A stretch of 64,000 nucleotides of DNA, from the IMG/VR virus record IMGVR_UViG_3300027747_003046, positions 1 to 64,000 of that record; one strand, written 5' to 3'. Of this stretch, positions 1 through 7,398 are shown in pieces. The position numbers and the translations under genes were made by a program. A model generated the notes under the pieces. That model was not told where the DNA came from. It did no database searches and saw only the letters and a list, made by a program, of their open reading frames with translations. The stretch is from a virus. Positions within the stretch are counted from its first letter, which is position 1; every line of letters begins with the position of its first letter.

Positions 1-17
1 GCCAGCCCGATCCGTGC

Positions 18-23
18 TAAGAT
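18..23 (+). promoter_or_regulatory. -10 element of an early promoter cut by the window edge
   Basis: TAAGAT preceded by CCGTGC gives the same extended -10 (TGCTAAGAT) as the complete early promoters further right. A -35 at the usual 17-bp spacing would end one base outside the window. Predicted start is near position 30, giving a leader of about 24 nt that contains GAGATCAC (35-42) and AGGA before the ATG at 54. Confidence 0.6.
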
Positions 24-53
24 AAAGAACACCCGAGATCACAGGATAACTCT

Positions 54-761
54 ATGTCTTTCTATCAACGTCGTTTTTATAAGCCTGCTCCAACGGCTTC
101 GCAGTATTCGGGTATCAATAATCGCGTCAACGATCCGACGCTGAAAGAACGTCTTGAAAAACTTCTTACGAATACTGATCTTCAACAGTATCCTAAGACT
201 GTTGAGTTTATGCGGTCCCTTCTTGAACAGTTCAACGCAAAAGGATCGCTCTCTCACAACCAAGTCAAGTGTATCGAGGACAATGAAAAACGATACAGTG
301 AAAACAATTCCGCTGAAAAGCGTGCCGCTATCCAAGCATGGCAAGCATCGTATGATGCGGACAAGCGAACAAAGATGCGTCTTGTTGCCAAGTGGTACAA
401 AGATATGGCTGATGCAGGAAGCCAGCCCTATTATTATCGTGAAACCTGCGAAAAGGTATTGTCGGAAGAAAACTACATTCCTTCCCAAGTGACCTACGAA
501 AAGATTGTAAACAATAAGTTTGCTCAACGCTATCTTGAAGCTAATGTAACTCCCGCAAAGTTTAATAATGGTGATGTTGTTGTTTTGACTGCTACGGGCA
601 AGGTAAAGAACTATACTAAAAACAACGATAATTCTTTTATTGTTGTTGAAGTCACCGACAAGGTTCGTGCTGCTGCTGGTTCTCGTTCTTACGGTCTTTT
701 GCCTATTGGTGATGATAATATTGTCTTTATTGAAGAACGATACTTGAAGGCTTCACGATGA
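54..761 (+). CDS. Unrecognised early protein, 235 aa
   Basis: I do not recognise the family. The N-terminal 120 residues are helical and rich in charged residues and Gln. The C-terminal 70 residues are beta-rich, with a stretch beginning FNNGDVVVLTATGKV that resembles an SH3/KOW-like barrel, the same fold suggested for the small proteins that follow. The start has AGGA about 7 nt upstream and lies behind an early promoter. The stop overlaps the next start (ATGA), so it heads a translationally coupled run to 1601. The opposite strand is open here, but only as a codon-bias shadow. Confidence 0.85.
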   Translation: MSFYQRRFYKPAPTASQYSGINNRVNDPTLKERLEKLLTNTDLQQYPKTVEFMRSLLEQFNAKGSLSHNQVKCIEDNEKRYSENNSAEKRAAIQAWQASYDADKRTKMRLVAKWYKDMADAGSQPYYYRETCEKVLSEENYIPSQVTYEKIVNNKFAQRYLEANVTPAKFNNGDVVVLTATGKVKNYTKNNDNSFIVVEVTDKVRAAAGSRSYGLLPIGDDNIVFIEERYLKASR

Positions 762-1006
762 GCTCTTTGCAATATAGTAAAAGGAATCCCCCGCCAGTAA
801 AGGTGGGGGATCTTCTTTATTTGTGTTTCGATTCTCTTGAAGAAGAAATTGGTTTTGGTATTGTATGTCGTGTTTATGAAAAACACGAACGAAAAATGAT
901 GATCGTACACTGGTCAAACTCTAAAAATCGTGTCATTACACCGTTTATGGAACACGATATTGAACATATCTCTTGGGGAGAGGTTATGACTTATCATGGT
1001 CAATAA
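758..1006 (+). CDS. Small SH3/KOW-like protein, tandem family I
   Basis: 82 aa. The motif VKVGDLLYLCFD followed by GFGIVCRVYE is the signature of a set of small proteins in this region: K-[VI]-G-[DTS]-L-[LVI]-[YF], a short acidic loop, then G-I-[IV] and a Val-rich strand. The pattern suggests a small SH3-like beta barrel; that is inferred from the pattern, not from a database match. It is coupled to the previous gene by ATGA overlap and overlaps the next gene by 11 nt. Confidence 0.8.
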   Translation: MSSLQYSKRNPPPVKVGDLLYLCFDSLEEEIGFGIVCRVYEKHERKMMIVHWSNSKNRVITPFMEHDIEHISWGEVMTYHGQ

Positions 1007-1211
1007 AATCTTTAAGATTGGCACACTCCTTTATGATGACGATGAAAAAGAATGGAATTTGATTGTTTCAGTAGAAAAAAAAGTAAATGGTTTTTTCTAT
1101 ACTATCTACGATTCTAGAACAGAAAAGGATCTTATAATGACAGGCTCTGGTTTAAATCGTATGGTAGAAAAAGAATACTGGAAAGTAGAATATGAGCCAG
1201 AAGAGGTTTAA
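996..1211 (+). CDS. Small SH3/KOW-like protein, tandem family I
   Basis: 71 aa. FKIGTLLYDDDEKEWNLIVSVE matches the family I signature: Gly-Thr-Leu-Leu-Tyr, an acidic turn with Trp, then a hydrophobic strand. It is closest in layout to the proteins at 2679 and 3251. It overlaps both neighbours, which indicates coupled translation. Function unknown. Confidence 0.8.
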   Translation: MVNKIFKIGTLLYDDDEKEWNLIVSVEKKVNGFFYTIYDSRTEKDLIMTGSGLNRMVEKEYWKVEYEPEEV

Positions 1212-1395
1212 GGTTGGTGATCTCGTGGAATACAATTTCCATAAACGAATTGGTGGTATTGGTATTATTATTGCCGTTCACGATGTGACAGATGCTATTT
1301 ATGACACAAAGCAGCGACTCTATTATGAGATTTTTTCTCAAACAGAAGAAAAGATGCCAATTATTGAAGGTTGTCACTTAAAAAAGATTAAGTAG
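1192..1395 (+). CDS. Small SH3/KOW-like protein, tandem family I
   Basis: 67 aa. RFKVGDLVEYNFHKRIGGIGIIIAVHD carries the family I signature. The start overlaps the end of the previous gene by 20 nt, and GAAAG lies upstream inside that gene. No catalytic motif is visible. Confidence 0.8.
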   Translation: MSQKRFKVGDLVEYNFHKRIGGIGIIIAVHDVTDAIYDTKQRLYYEIFSQTEEKMPIIEGCHLKKIK

Positions 1396-1397
1396 TT

Positions 1398-1601
1398 ATG
1401 CCAAAGTTTAAAATCTATTCAGCAGATACAGGAAGAACATTTTACTCGGAAGCATCTTTTGATCAACTGTTGAGGATTCTAGACATTCCAGAAATGGAAC
1501 ATTTAGCATTATATACCTCGGAGGTAGGAACAATCTGTGAGTTTTTGTTGAAACCGGCTCATACTGGTTTTAAGCTATTTGTAGAGAAGGTTTGCGATTA
1601 A
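1398..1601 (+). CDS. Unrecognised small protein, 67 aa
   Basis: Starts 2 nt after the previous stop, so it is in the same operon. The sequence begins MPKFKIYSADTGRTFYSEAS and does not carry the family I signature. A mixed alpha/beta protein is likely; no known domain was recognised. It is the last gene before the next promoter (1639). Confidence 0.75.
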   Translation: MPKFKIYSADTGRTFYSEASFDQLLRILDIPEMEHLALYTSEVGTICEFLLKPAHTGFKLFVEKVCD

Positions 1602-1638
1602 GTTTTACCATACAGGGAAAGAATCCTGTTCTTTGCTC

Positions 1639-1667
1639 TTGACGCGGGATCCGATCGGTGCTAGAAT
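1639..1667 (+). promoter_or_regulatory. Early sigma70-type promoter
   Basis: TTGACG (1639-1644), 17-bp spacer, TAGAAT (1662-1667), with an extended -10 (TGCTAGAAT). Predicted start is near 1674, giving a 26-nt leader for the zinc-knuckle gene. The leader contains GAGATCAC (1691-1698). Confidence 0.85.
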
Positions 1668-1699
1668 CGGACTGTCCCCAAACGCACACGGAGATCACT

Positions 1700-2293
1700 A
1701 TGGTTTATCGTCGCACCGTTCGTTGTCGTTATTGCTATAAGACTGGCCACAATCAACGCGGTTGTCCAGAAATGAAAAGCGAAGCCGCAAAGAATCCTAC
1801 TGGATGGGCAGCACGAAAGGTTGCTTCGTATAATACTAATGCGGCAGAAGGTGGTTCTGCTCGTTCGTGTTCTTATTGTCGTGATTCTGGTCACAATCGT
1901 AAGACTTGTAATAAGCTTATTGTTGACTTTTCTGCTGACATGAAGAAGTGCGCAGAGTTTCGCAAGAGCCTTTTACAGAATATGATGAAGACTGGTTTTG
2001 GTGTTGGTGCTCTTGTTGAGTCTCGTTATTACAGGGAAAATTCTCTACAATTTGTTTCCAAGATTGATTGGATGAATATTACCCATCTTGGAAGCCATTC
2101 TGTTTACTTGGAAGATGATTATTCTTCCTATGATATCAAGATGGAAAAGTTTAATATCATCACCAATACTTACGAAGATTACTATTACAAGATTGCTTCT
2201 GGTATCTCGCCTGAACTTGTCCAAAGTCAGGTTCCGGATGAATGGTTTTCTGGTCGCTCTCCATATCTTAATGAAAAGTATGGTATCAAGTAA
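1700..2293 (+). CDS. Double zinc-knuckle protein, probable RNA/ssDNA binding
   Basis: 197 aa starting MVYRRTVRC. It contains two CX2CX4HX4C knuckles, CRYCYKTGHNQRGC (residues 9-22) and CSYCRDSGHNRKTC (about 56-69), the type used by retroviral nucleocapsid and cellular CNBP-like proteins to bind single-stranded nucleic acid. The rest (about 90-197) is unrecognised and rich in Tyr and Asp. I chose ATG 1700 because the upstream in-frame ATG at 1658 precedes the predicted transcription start, and GGAG sits just before 1700. It is expressed from its own early promoter and ended by the terminator at 2309. Confidence 0.85.
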   Translation: MVYRRTVRCRYCYKTGHNQRGCPEMKSEAAKNPTGWAARKVASYNTNAAEGGSARSCSYCRDSGHNRKTCNKLIVDFSADMKKCAEFRKSLLQNMMKTGFGVGALVESRYYRENSLQFVSKIDWMNITHLGSHSVYLEDDYSSYDIKMEKFNIITNTYEDYYYKIASGISPELVQSQVPDEWFSGRSPYLNEKYGIK

Positions 2294-2308
2294 ATAAAAT
2301 ATCACCTG

Positions 2309-2328
2309 CCCACCTTATGGTGGGTTTT
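2309..2328 (+). terminator. Rho-independent terminator
   Basis: CCCACC-TTAT-GGTGGG followed by TTTT. It closes the zinc-knuckle transcript. Confidence 0.7.
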
Positions 2329-2346
2329 GGTATTAGAGAATTAAAT

Positions 2347-2529
2347 ATGAACTTGAAGATTGGCGATATTGTTATTCATAATAAAGATATTGGTATTATT
2401 CTATCTTTTAGTAAAAATACTGTTCATATTTATTGGAATGATGGTGTGACTCGTAGTCTCTATACAGATGTTCTGCGAAATATCCTTTCTAACAAGAAGT
2501 GGGAACACCATGACATTTCAAGCAGGTAA
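2347..2529 (+). CDS. Small SH3/KOW-like protein, tandem family I
   Basis: 60 aa, MNLKIGDIVIHNKDIGIILSF: the family I signature in its shortest form. An in-frame ATG at 2317 lies inside the terminator hairpin, so 2347 is preferred. The next gene starts inside its last seven codons. No promoter was found between the terminator and this start, so it may depend on read-through. Confidence 0.7.
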   Translation: MNLKIGDIVIHNKDIGIILSFSKNTVHIYWNDGVTRSLYTDVLRNILSNKKWEHHDISSR

Positions 2530-2692
2530 TTTTATTGTCCAGAATAATGGTAGTAGATTTGCTCTTATTGTGGATGTAAAAGAAGATTCACTAACACTAC
2601 TTTGGATGGATATTCAAAACGAACTTTTGTTTCCCAAATATCGCGCTACAAGTTTGATTAACACCAACAAGTGGAAGTATGTCACGACTTAA
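2510..2692 (+). CDS. Small beta-rich protein, probable tandem family I
   Basis: 60 aa, MTFQAGNFIVQNNGSRFALIVDVKEDSLTLLW. It is a divergent family member (AGNFIV in place of VGDLVY, then ALIVDV). It overlaps the previous gene by 20 nt and the next by 14 nt. The start was chosen by this coupling pattern, because the reading frame extends further upstream. Confidence 0.65.
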   Translation: MTFQAGNFIVQNNGSRFALIVDVKEDSLTLLWMDIQNELLFPKYRATSLINTNKWKYVTT

Positions 2693-2852
2693 AATTGGCA
2701 CACTTATTTTCGATGACGAAGATCAAGAATGGGGTATTATTATTGATATTGTAGATGAAAAGCATTATAATACTTCATGGGCTAAATCGACTGATCAAGT
2801 ATTGAATGATTTTGATTTCGAGTTAGACAGGTTTCATCTTTATGAAGTATAA
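2679..2852 (+). CDS. Small SH3/KOW-like protein, tandem family I (57 aa)
   Basis: 57 aa. It reads MSRLKIGTLIFDDEDQEWG and continues IIIDIVDEKHY; it ends at TAA 2850-2852, overlapping the next start. The signature IGTLIFDDED.EWGIII is nearly the same as in the proteins at 996 and 3251. It fills what would otherwise be a gap between coupled genes. Confidence 0.8.
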   Translation: MSRLKIGTLIFDDEDQEWGIIIDIVDEKHYNTSWAKSTDQVLNDFDFELDRFHLYEV

Positions 2853-3054
2853 AGTCGGTGATTTACTTTATCTTAAATTCAATACAACAATCTGGGATTT
2901 GAGTAAAAATTCACAAGATTGTCAAGAGGGACAAATCTTTATTGTTTCCTCTCAACATAAAGATATTAACGTATTTGTTATTTATAATCAACAAGATTGT
3001 TCATTCTCCGAATGGCATCCAGATCAAGTTGAAAAGCTATTTATGAAACTTTAA
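2842..3054 (+). CDS. Small SH3/KOW-like protein, tandem family I
   Basis: 70 aa, MKYKVGDLLYLKFNTTIWD. The second strand (GQIFIVSSQHK) follows a longer loop than in its paralogues. Coupled to both neighbours. Confidence 0.8.
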   Translation: MKYKVGDLLYLKFNTTIWDLSKNSQDCQEGQIFIVSSQHKDINVFVIYNQQDCSFSEWHPDQVEKLFMKL

Positions 3055-3258
3055 ATGAAAAAGGAATCTAAATACAAAGCTGGTTCTCTGTTATTCGATG
3101 AAATAGCCAATGAATTTGGTATAATCCTTAAAATTAAATGGAATTATTACAGCAAGACAAATAATATTTATTGCCATTTCCCTAATGGAGAGTGTATCAT
3201 ACCAGAATATCAGCTAGATGATTGGATTGAAGAAGAAAGGTTTGAGGTTTGTGACTAG
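3055..3258 (+). CDS. Small SH3/KOW-like protein, tandem family I
   Basis: 67 aa. The ATG directly follows the previous TAA. KYKAGSLLFDEIANEFGIILKIK carries the family signature. The C-terminal half has PNGECIIPEYQLDDW, a probable final beta strand and helix. Confidence 0.8.
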   Translation: MKKESKYKAGSLLFDEIANEFGIILKIKWNYYSKTNNIYCHFPNGECIIPEYQLDDWIEEERFEVCD

Positions 3259-3451
3259 AAAGAATAAGAAAACAAAGAACCCAAAGGTAGGTTCACTTGT
3301 ATATGATAAGGATCATAAAGATTGGGGAATTATTGTTAAAGTAGAAAAAGACAGTGATGTAATACAGTATACAATTCAGTTTGTTGGTGATCGTGAAGCT
3401 ATTGTCTTATCGGACATTCACGATAGCAAATATCAAGAGTGTTACGAATAA
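3251..3451 (+). CDS. Small SH3/KOW-like protein, tandem family I
   Basis: 66 aa from a GTG that overlaps the previous stop (GTGACTAG), with GAGG just upstream. PKVGSLVYDKDHKDWGIIVKVEKD is the family signature. An ATG at 3218 is in frame but would overlap the previous gene by 41 nt. The gene ends the first tandem block. Confidence 0.7.
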   Translation: MTRKNKKTKNPKVGSLVYDKDHKDWGIIVKVEKDSDVIQYTIQFVGDREAIVLSDIHDSKYQECYE

Positions 3452-3476
3452 GTTATAGTGTATGATGATCTGCGTA

Positions 3477-3494
3477 GTGATCTGTCTAGATCAC
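3477..3494. promoter_or_regulatory. Inverted repeat GTGATCT-N4-AGATCAC
   Basis: A perfect 7-bp inverted repeat with a GTCT centre lies about 60 bp upstream of the next -35. The same half site recurs in other early spacers (12668-12688; GAGATCAC copies elsewhere). It could be an operator or a weak hairpin; the role is inferred only. Confidence 0.45.
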
Positions 3495-3525
3495 ACTACA
3501 ACAAAAGAATCCTGCGTAGTTTCGT

Positions 3526-3581
3526 GGGGTTAGCGCTGCAGATCGAAAGGCCTTGACGGTTCGTCGGGTCCGTGTTAAGAT
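3526..3581 (+). promoter_or_regulatory. Early promoter with upstream GGGGTTAGCG element
   Basis: TTGACG (3553-3558), 17 bp, TAAGAT (3576-3581) with TG extension. GGGGTTAGCG at 3526-3535 ends 17 bp before the -35. The transcript would start near 3588, almost at the foot of an 8-bp GC hairpin (CCGCGAGC / GCTCGCGG, 3591-3612). Confidence 0.85.
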
Positions 3582-3644
3582 TGTTAGGCGCCGCGAGCAA
3601 TCCCGCTCGCGGGCCTCGGTGTCCGTTTTGTCCGGAGTGTTCCT

Positions 3645-4724
3645 ATGTCGTTCGGTATGTCTATTGACTTCGCTACTTTCAACCGTATTGTTTCGGCCGT
3701 TGTTGCTGAATCGAAACCTATTCTTATCCGTGGTCGTCACGGTATTGGTAAGTCCGAGCTTGTGTATCAGATCGCTCGTGATCTCGGGCTTCCCGTTGTT
3801 GAACGTCGTGCCTCGCAGATGACGGAAGGTGATCTTGTTGGTCTGCCTTCGATCAATGGCAATCGCACGTCTTTCAATCCTCCGGATTGGTTTAAGGAAG
3901 CTTGCGAACGTCCCGTTGCTCTGTTTCTCGACGAGGTTGATCGTGCGACCGTCGAGGTTCGTCAGGGTATCTTTGAACTTACCGATTCGCGTAAGTTGAA
4001 TGGTCACGTGCTTCATCCGGGCACTCGTATCTTTGCCGCTGTTAATGGTGGCAAGCATGGCCAGCAGTATCAGGTTGGTGAGATGGATCCTGCCGAGTTG
4101 GATCGTTGGTCTGTCTTTGACGTTGAACCCACGGTTGAAGATTGGCTTTCGTGGGCAAAGGACAATGTCCATGGTATGATCTGGGACTTTATCAATAATC
4201 ACCGCAATCATCTGGAACATACTGGCGAGTTTGAACCGAATAAGAAGTATCCTTCGCGTCGTTCGTGGAAGCGTTGTAATGATGTTCTCGTTCGTGCGGA
4301 TGCTCTGCGCGAAGATTTCAATAAGGATTCGATTCCGCTTGCTGCTGCTTTTGTCGGTTATGAAGCCGCAATCGAACTGGGTTCTTTCGTCCAGAACTAC
4401 AAGCGCGTCGTGACCCCCGATCAGATTATTGTTGAGGGCAAGGTTAACCTGACGGAGAAGTTTACTCTTAATGAGCATGTCCAGTTGATTGAAAAGATGG
4501 AAGCCAATAAGTGTTTCCATAATCTTCTGTCTCCGGAGCATATGAACAACGTTGCTACTTACTTCCTTACGCTTCCCAGCGAAGCCGCGATGAAGTTGTG
4601 GAAGATCATCGGTAAGCCACCCGCTCCCAAGGATAACACGATTGTCCTTCACAAGACGGTTATCAATGGTGTGAAGGTTGGTGATCACGTTACGAAGCTG
4701 CTGTCCGGTGAAAAGAAGAAGTGA
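3645..4724 (+). CDS. MoxR-type AAA+ ATPase
   Basis: 359 aa. Walker A GRHGIGKS (residues 30-37), Walker B LFLDE (93-97), sensor-1 Asn in AAVN (131-134) and an Arg in the ELDRW segment (about 154) are all present in the order of MoxR/CoxD-like AAA+ proteins. These ATPases usually act as chaperones for partner proteins with VWA domains, and such a partner is encoded at 5456 with a peptidase between them. The C-terminal 150 residues are not recognised. The leader is long (about 55 nt) and structured. Terminated at 4751. Confident as AAA+; the client is inferred. Confidence 0.9.
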   Translation: MSFGMSIDFATFNRIVSAVVAESKPILIRGRHGIGKSELVYQIARDLGLPVVERRASQMTEGDLVGLPSINGNRTSFNPPDWFKEACERPVALFLDEVDRATVEVRQGIFELTDSRKLNGHVLHPGTRIFAAVNGGKHGQQYQVGEMDPAELDRWSVFDVEPTVEDWLSWAKDNVHGMIWDFINNHRNHLEHTGEFEPNKKYPSRRSWKRCNDVLVRADALREDFNKDSIPLAAAFVGYEAAIELGSFVQNYKRVVTPDQIIVEGKVNLTEKFTLNEHVQLIEKMEANKCFHNLLSPEHMNNVATYFLTLPSEAAMKLWKIIGKPPAPKDNTIVLHKTVINGVKVGDHVTKLLSGEKKK

Positions 4725-4750
4725 GCAGCTTCCACAAATGAATAATGTAT

Positions 4751-4780
4751 AGCCCCCGCAAGGGGGCTTCTCCCTTTCTT
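4751..4780 (+). terminator. Rho-independent terminator
   Basis: AGCCCCC-GCAA-GGGGGCT, then a pyrimidine tail (tctccctttctt). It separates the MoxR gene from the next promoter. Confidence 0.75.
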
Positions 4781-4785
4781 CTAAC

Positions 4786-4814
4786 TTGACAACAACGAGA
4801 TCAGATGGTATAGT
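4786..4814 (+). promoter_or_regulatory. Early sigma70-type promoter
   Basis: TTGACA (4786-4791), 17 bp, TATAGT (4809-4814). Predicted start is near 4821, only 1-2 nt before the first ATG of the next gene. Confidence 0.8.
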
Positions 4815-4822
4815 TGTGAAAT

Positions 4823-5353
4823 ATGTCTAAAAAGAAACTACTTAACATTATGGCCCGTAAAACTTCCAATAAGCCAAAGGCTAAAAATGTTTGGCAATCA
4901 AACATTAATAAGATTGAGGAATGGCTTACTGGAAAAGGTTATCGTTTAATCAAGGGCAAAGAAAAGCACGTCGTGGATAGTGTAGACTTTGAGACTAAAA
5001 TTGTTTTCCTTGGCACCAGATCCACAGAGGAAAATCAGTTTTACAGTATCCTGCACGAGTGCGGACATATTGTTAACAGAACAAAAGATAGTTTCGCTAA
5101 AAAGTATAAAGTCCTAAAAGAATCCGAAACAGATCCAAAGAAGCAAAAGTCTATTCGATATCTTGTTGAAGAAATCGAAGAAGAAACAGAAGCTTGGAGA
5201 AACGGAGAAGTATTAGCAAATAAATTAAATATTCAGCTTGATACTGAAAAATATTACACATACGCTTCTAAATTTCTAATGGGATATATTGTAATGGCTG
5301 GTGAGGGCAAACAGTATGTTCTTGGAAGGCCAAGGGGCGAAAAGAATAAATAA
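4823..5353 (+). CDS. HExxH zinc metallopeptidase-like protein
   Basis: 176 aa. ILHECGHIV (HECGH at residues 78-82) is an HExxH zinc site, and the downstream helix EEIEEETEAWRNGEVLA offers the third Glu ligand, the arrangement of small gluzincins of the ImmA/IrrE type. The N-terminal 50 residues are basic. If ATG 4823 is used, the mRNA would be nearly leaderless; ATG 4850 (MARKTSN) is the alternative, without a clear Shine-Dalgarno sequence. It sits between the MoxR ATPase and the VWA peptidase and may belong to the same system. Confidence 0.8.
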   Translation: MSKKKLLNIMARKTSNKPKAKNVWQSNINKIEEWLTGKGYRLIKGKEKHVVDSVDFETKIVFLGTRSTEENQFYSILHECGHIVNRTKDSFAKKYKVLKESETDPKKQKSIRYLVEEIEEETEAWRNGEVLANKLNIQLDTEKYYTYASKFLMGYIVMAGEGKQYVLGRPRGEKNK

Positions 5354-5373
5354 GCTAGTAATTCGTTTCTCTC

Positions 5374-5402
5374 TTGACGCCTCGCCCGATCCGTGTTAGG
5401 AT
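5374..5402 (+). promoter_or_regulatory. Early sigma70-type promoter
   Basis: TTGACG (5374-5379), 17 bp, TAGGAT (5397-5402) with the TGTTAGGAT extension. Predicted start is near 5409. The 47-nt leader contains AGATCACC (5428-5435). Confidence 0.85.
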
Positions 5403-5455
5403 CGGGGTGTCCCGTTGTGTCCGCTGTCAGATCACCCTATAAAAAGGTCACGTCT

Positions 5456-6757
5456 ATGTCGTTCGATCTCAATATGGCTATGTTTCGTCTCTTGAAGAAG
5501 GAACCTTTCTTTGCAGCTATCTCGCGTTGCATTAGCAAGGTTGCAAGCAACGCCGTTCCCACGGCTGGTGTTCGTGTTAATCCTGACACGGGCTACTTTG
5601 AGATGATGTATAATCCAGACTTCTTTGACACTCTTGGAAATGGTGACGCTAATCGCCAAGAAGTCGAGATTCTTGGTGTATTGAAGCACGAGTTTTATCA
5701 TCTTCTTTTCGAGCATGTCACCGGACGTTTGCCCGAAGAAGGTATGAATCGAAACTGGAATATCGCCACCGATCTGGCTATCAATAGCCATATCGCTGAT
5801 GAACTTCCTGCTTTTGCGCTTGTTCCCGGCAAGTCGTATACTGACCCAAAGACGGGTCAGGTTCATGATATGTTCAAGGATATGGAATCCGGCTTGTCTG
5901 CCGAAGAATACTATATCCTCGTGAAGCAGAAGCAAGAGGAAAACAAGCAAAAGAATAAGGATAAGGGAGAAGGTCAAGGAGAAGGTGAAGGTGAAGGCGG
6001 TGGTGGTTCACCGTCTAATGGCGATGGTATGCCTGATTCCATGGATGATCATAGTGGATGGGCAACGGAAGGAACCGAAAACGTTGATAGTGTTACTCGG
6101 CAGATTGCGGCAGAACGTTTGAAAGAAGCGATGCAGGATGCCGTTGAAGAAGTTGTAAAGGAGGGTCGTGGTTGGGGTTCTGTTTCTCACCAGATGCAGA
6201 AGCAGATCATGGATTCTTTGAAGTCGCAGGTTGATTGGAAGTCTGTTCTGCGTTATTTCGTAAAGACTTCGCAAGCGGCGAACCGTTCTAACTCCATGAA
6301 GAAGATCAATCGCCGTTATCCGTATATCCATCCCGGTCGCAAGACTTCCCGCACGGCTCGTATTGCAATCTCGATTGATCAATCTGGCTCTGTTCACGAT
6401 GGTATGCTTGCTGCGTTCTTTGCTGAACTGAATAAGCTGGCAGAGATTGCTAGCTTTACTGTTGTTCCGTTCGATGATGCGGTGTTTGAAGATAAGGTCT
6501 ATGAATGGAAGAAGGGAACGAAGCACAAGCGTGAACGTGTTTTGTGTGGTGGCACTAACTTTGACGCCCCTACCAACTACGTGAACGACAATAACTTCGA
6601 TGGCCATATTATTTTGACTGATTTGTATGCTCCCAAGCCAAAGAACAGCAAGTGCCAACGTATGTGGATGACGACTGAATCTTGTGCTCGTTCACCATAC
6701 TTCCAAACGAATGAACGAATCATCGCGATTCCCGATAAGGATTGTGCCGATGAATGA
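5456..6757 (+). CDS. VWA-domain metallopeptidase-like protein (MoxR partner)
   Basis: 433 aa. The N-terminal domain has LKHEFYHLLFEHV (HEFYH at residues 78-82), as in the putative metallopeptidase domain of COG3864-type proteins. A Lys/Glu/Gly-rich linker spans about 155-185. The C-terminal VWA domain has the MIDAS motif DQSGS (308-312), a CGGTNF Thr loop and ILTD. The pairing of such a protein with a MoxR ATPase (3645) is well known in bacteria. ATG 5456 was chosen for AAGG upstream; the frame is open back to 5393, but that precedes the transcript start. Confidence 0.9.
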   Translation: MSFDLNMAMFRLLKKEPFFAAISRCISKVASNAVPTAGVRVNPDTGYFEMMYNPDFFDTLGNGDANRQEVEILGVLKHEFYHLLFEHVTGRLPEEGMNRNWNIATDLAINSHIADELPAFALVPGKSYTDPKTGQVHDMFKDMESGLSAEEYYILVKQKQEENKQKNKDKGEGQGEGEGEGGGGSPSNGDGMPDSMDDHSGWATEGTENVDSVTRQIAAERLKEAMQDAVEEVVKEGRGWGSVSHQMQKQIMDSLKSQVDWKSVLRYFVKTSQAANRSNSMKKINRRYPYIHPGRKTSRTARIAISIDQSGSVHDGMLAAFFAELNKLAEIASFTVVPFDDAVFEDKVYEWKKGTKHKRERVLCGGTNFDAPTNYVNDNNFDGHIILTDLYAPKPKNSKCQRMWMTTESCARSPYFQTNERIIAIPDKDCADE

Positions 6758-6770
6758 ATGAATAAATAAT

Positions 6771-6812
6771 AAGGTAGGGTGGTCGATTGACTACCCTGCC
6801 TTATACTTATTT
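6771..6812 (+). terminator. Hairpin terminator abutting the next start codon
   Basis: AAGGTAGGGTGGTC pairs imperfectly with GACTACCCTGCCTT (6771-6802), followed by a T-rich tail ending directly at the next ATG (6813). No Shine-Dalgarno sequence fits in between. Confidence 0.6.
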
Positions 6813-7106
6813 ATGATGCCAAAAACTCATTCAAGACATATGAAAACCTCATTCCAAAGAGGCGATCTTGTTGAGTATATTGGTATTGATAAGTTGAATC
6901 GTGGTGTTGGAGTTGTTCTAGAAGAAGTGCCTTATGATGGATTCTATGACGAAGACTCGGAAGACAATATTCTTTCTTGTGTAAGAATTTATTGGCAGGG
7001 TCTTGGTAGAGAAGAAACTTTACACAAAGCAAGAGTTCGTCGTATTGCGGAAGTTACAAAATTAAGAACAAAGAAAATCAACAAAGATGGCGCGGGAACA
7101 GAATAG
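6813..7106 (+). CDS. Small SH3/KOW-like protein, tandem family I
   Basis: Up to 97 aa. FQRGDLVEYIGIDKLNRGVGVVLEEV shows the family I signature, with a longer middle loop and a basic C-terminus. ATG 6813, 6816 or 6840 (MKTSFQRGD) are all possible starts and none has a clear ribosome binding site. It overlaps the next gene by 20 nt. Confidence 0.7.
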   Translation: MMPKTHSRHMKTSFQRGDLVEYIGIDKLNRGVGVVLEEVPYDGFYDEDSEDNILSCVRIYWQGLGREETLHKARVRRIAEVTKLRTKKINKDGAGTE

Positions 7107-7353
7107 AAAGAATACTAAAAAGCCGCTTCGTCGTGGTAATGTTTTTTCTAAAAAAACTCAACCATTCTTTATTGGCGATCTTGTTGATCTAAACCATACA
7201 CACCACCACCATTCTTTGCGAGATAAGATGGGCGTTGTTCTCGACGTAGAAAACAAAGAAGGTGAATGGTTTTTAAAGATTCAGTTTCAAGACGGAACAG
7301 AAGTAATCACCTATTTTGCGTATGTTCGACTTTTGGTCGGCATCGACGATTAA
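7087..7353 (+). CDS. Small SH3/KOW-like protein, tandem family I
   Basis: 88 aa. A basic N-terminus precedes FFIGDLVDLNHTHHHHSLRD and GVVLDVEN, the family I pattern with a His-rich loop (HTHHHH). It is the last of the contiguous family I genes. A GGGGTTAGAG element (7355-7364) directly follows its stop. Confidence 0.75.
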   Translation: MAREQNRKNTKKPLRRGNVFSKKTQPFFIGDLVDLNHTHHHHSLRDKMGVVLDVENKEGEWFLKIQFQDGTEVITYFAYVRLLVGIDD

Positions 7354-7398
7354 AGGGGTTAGAGATTTCGCGCCAAAATTTTTCCATTTCAGCTTTAT

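Noticed and set aside
3486-4688. A 400-codon open frame on the minus strand opposite the MoxR gene
   Set aside because: It lacks any domain and lies exactly antisense to a gene with complete AAA+ motifs; GC-rich third positions keep the other strand open.
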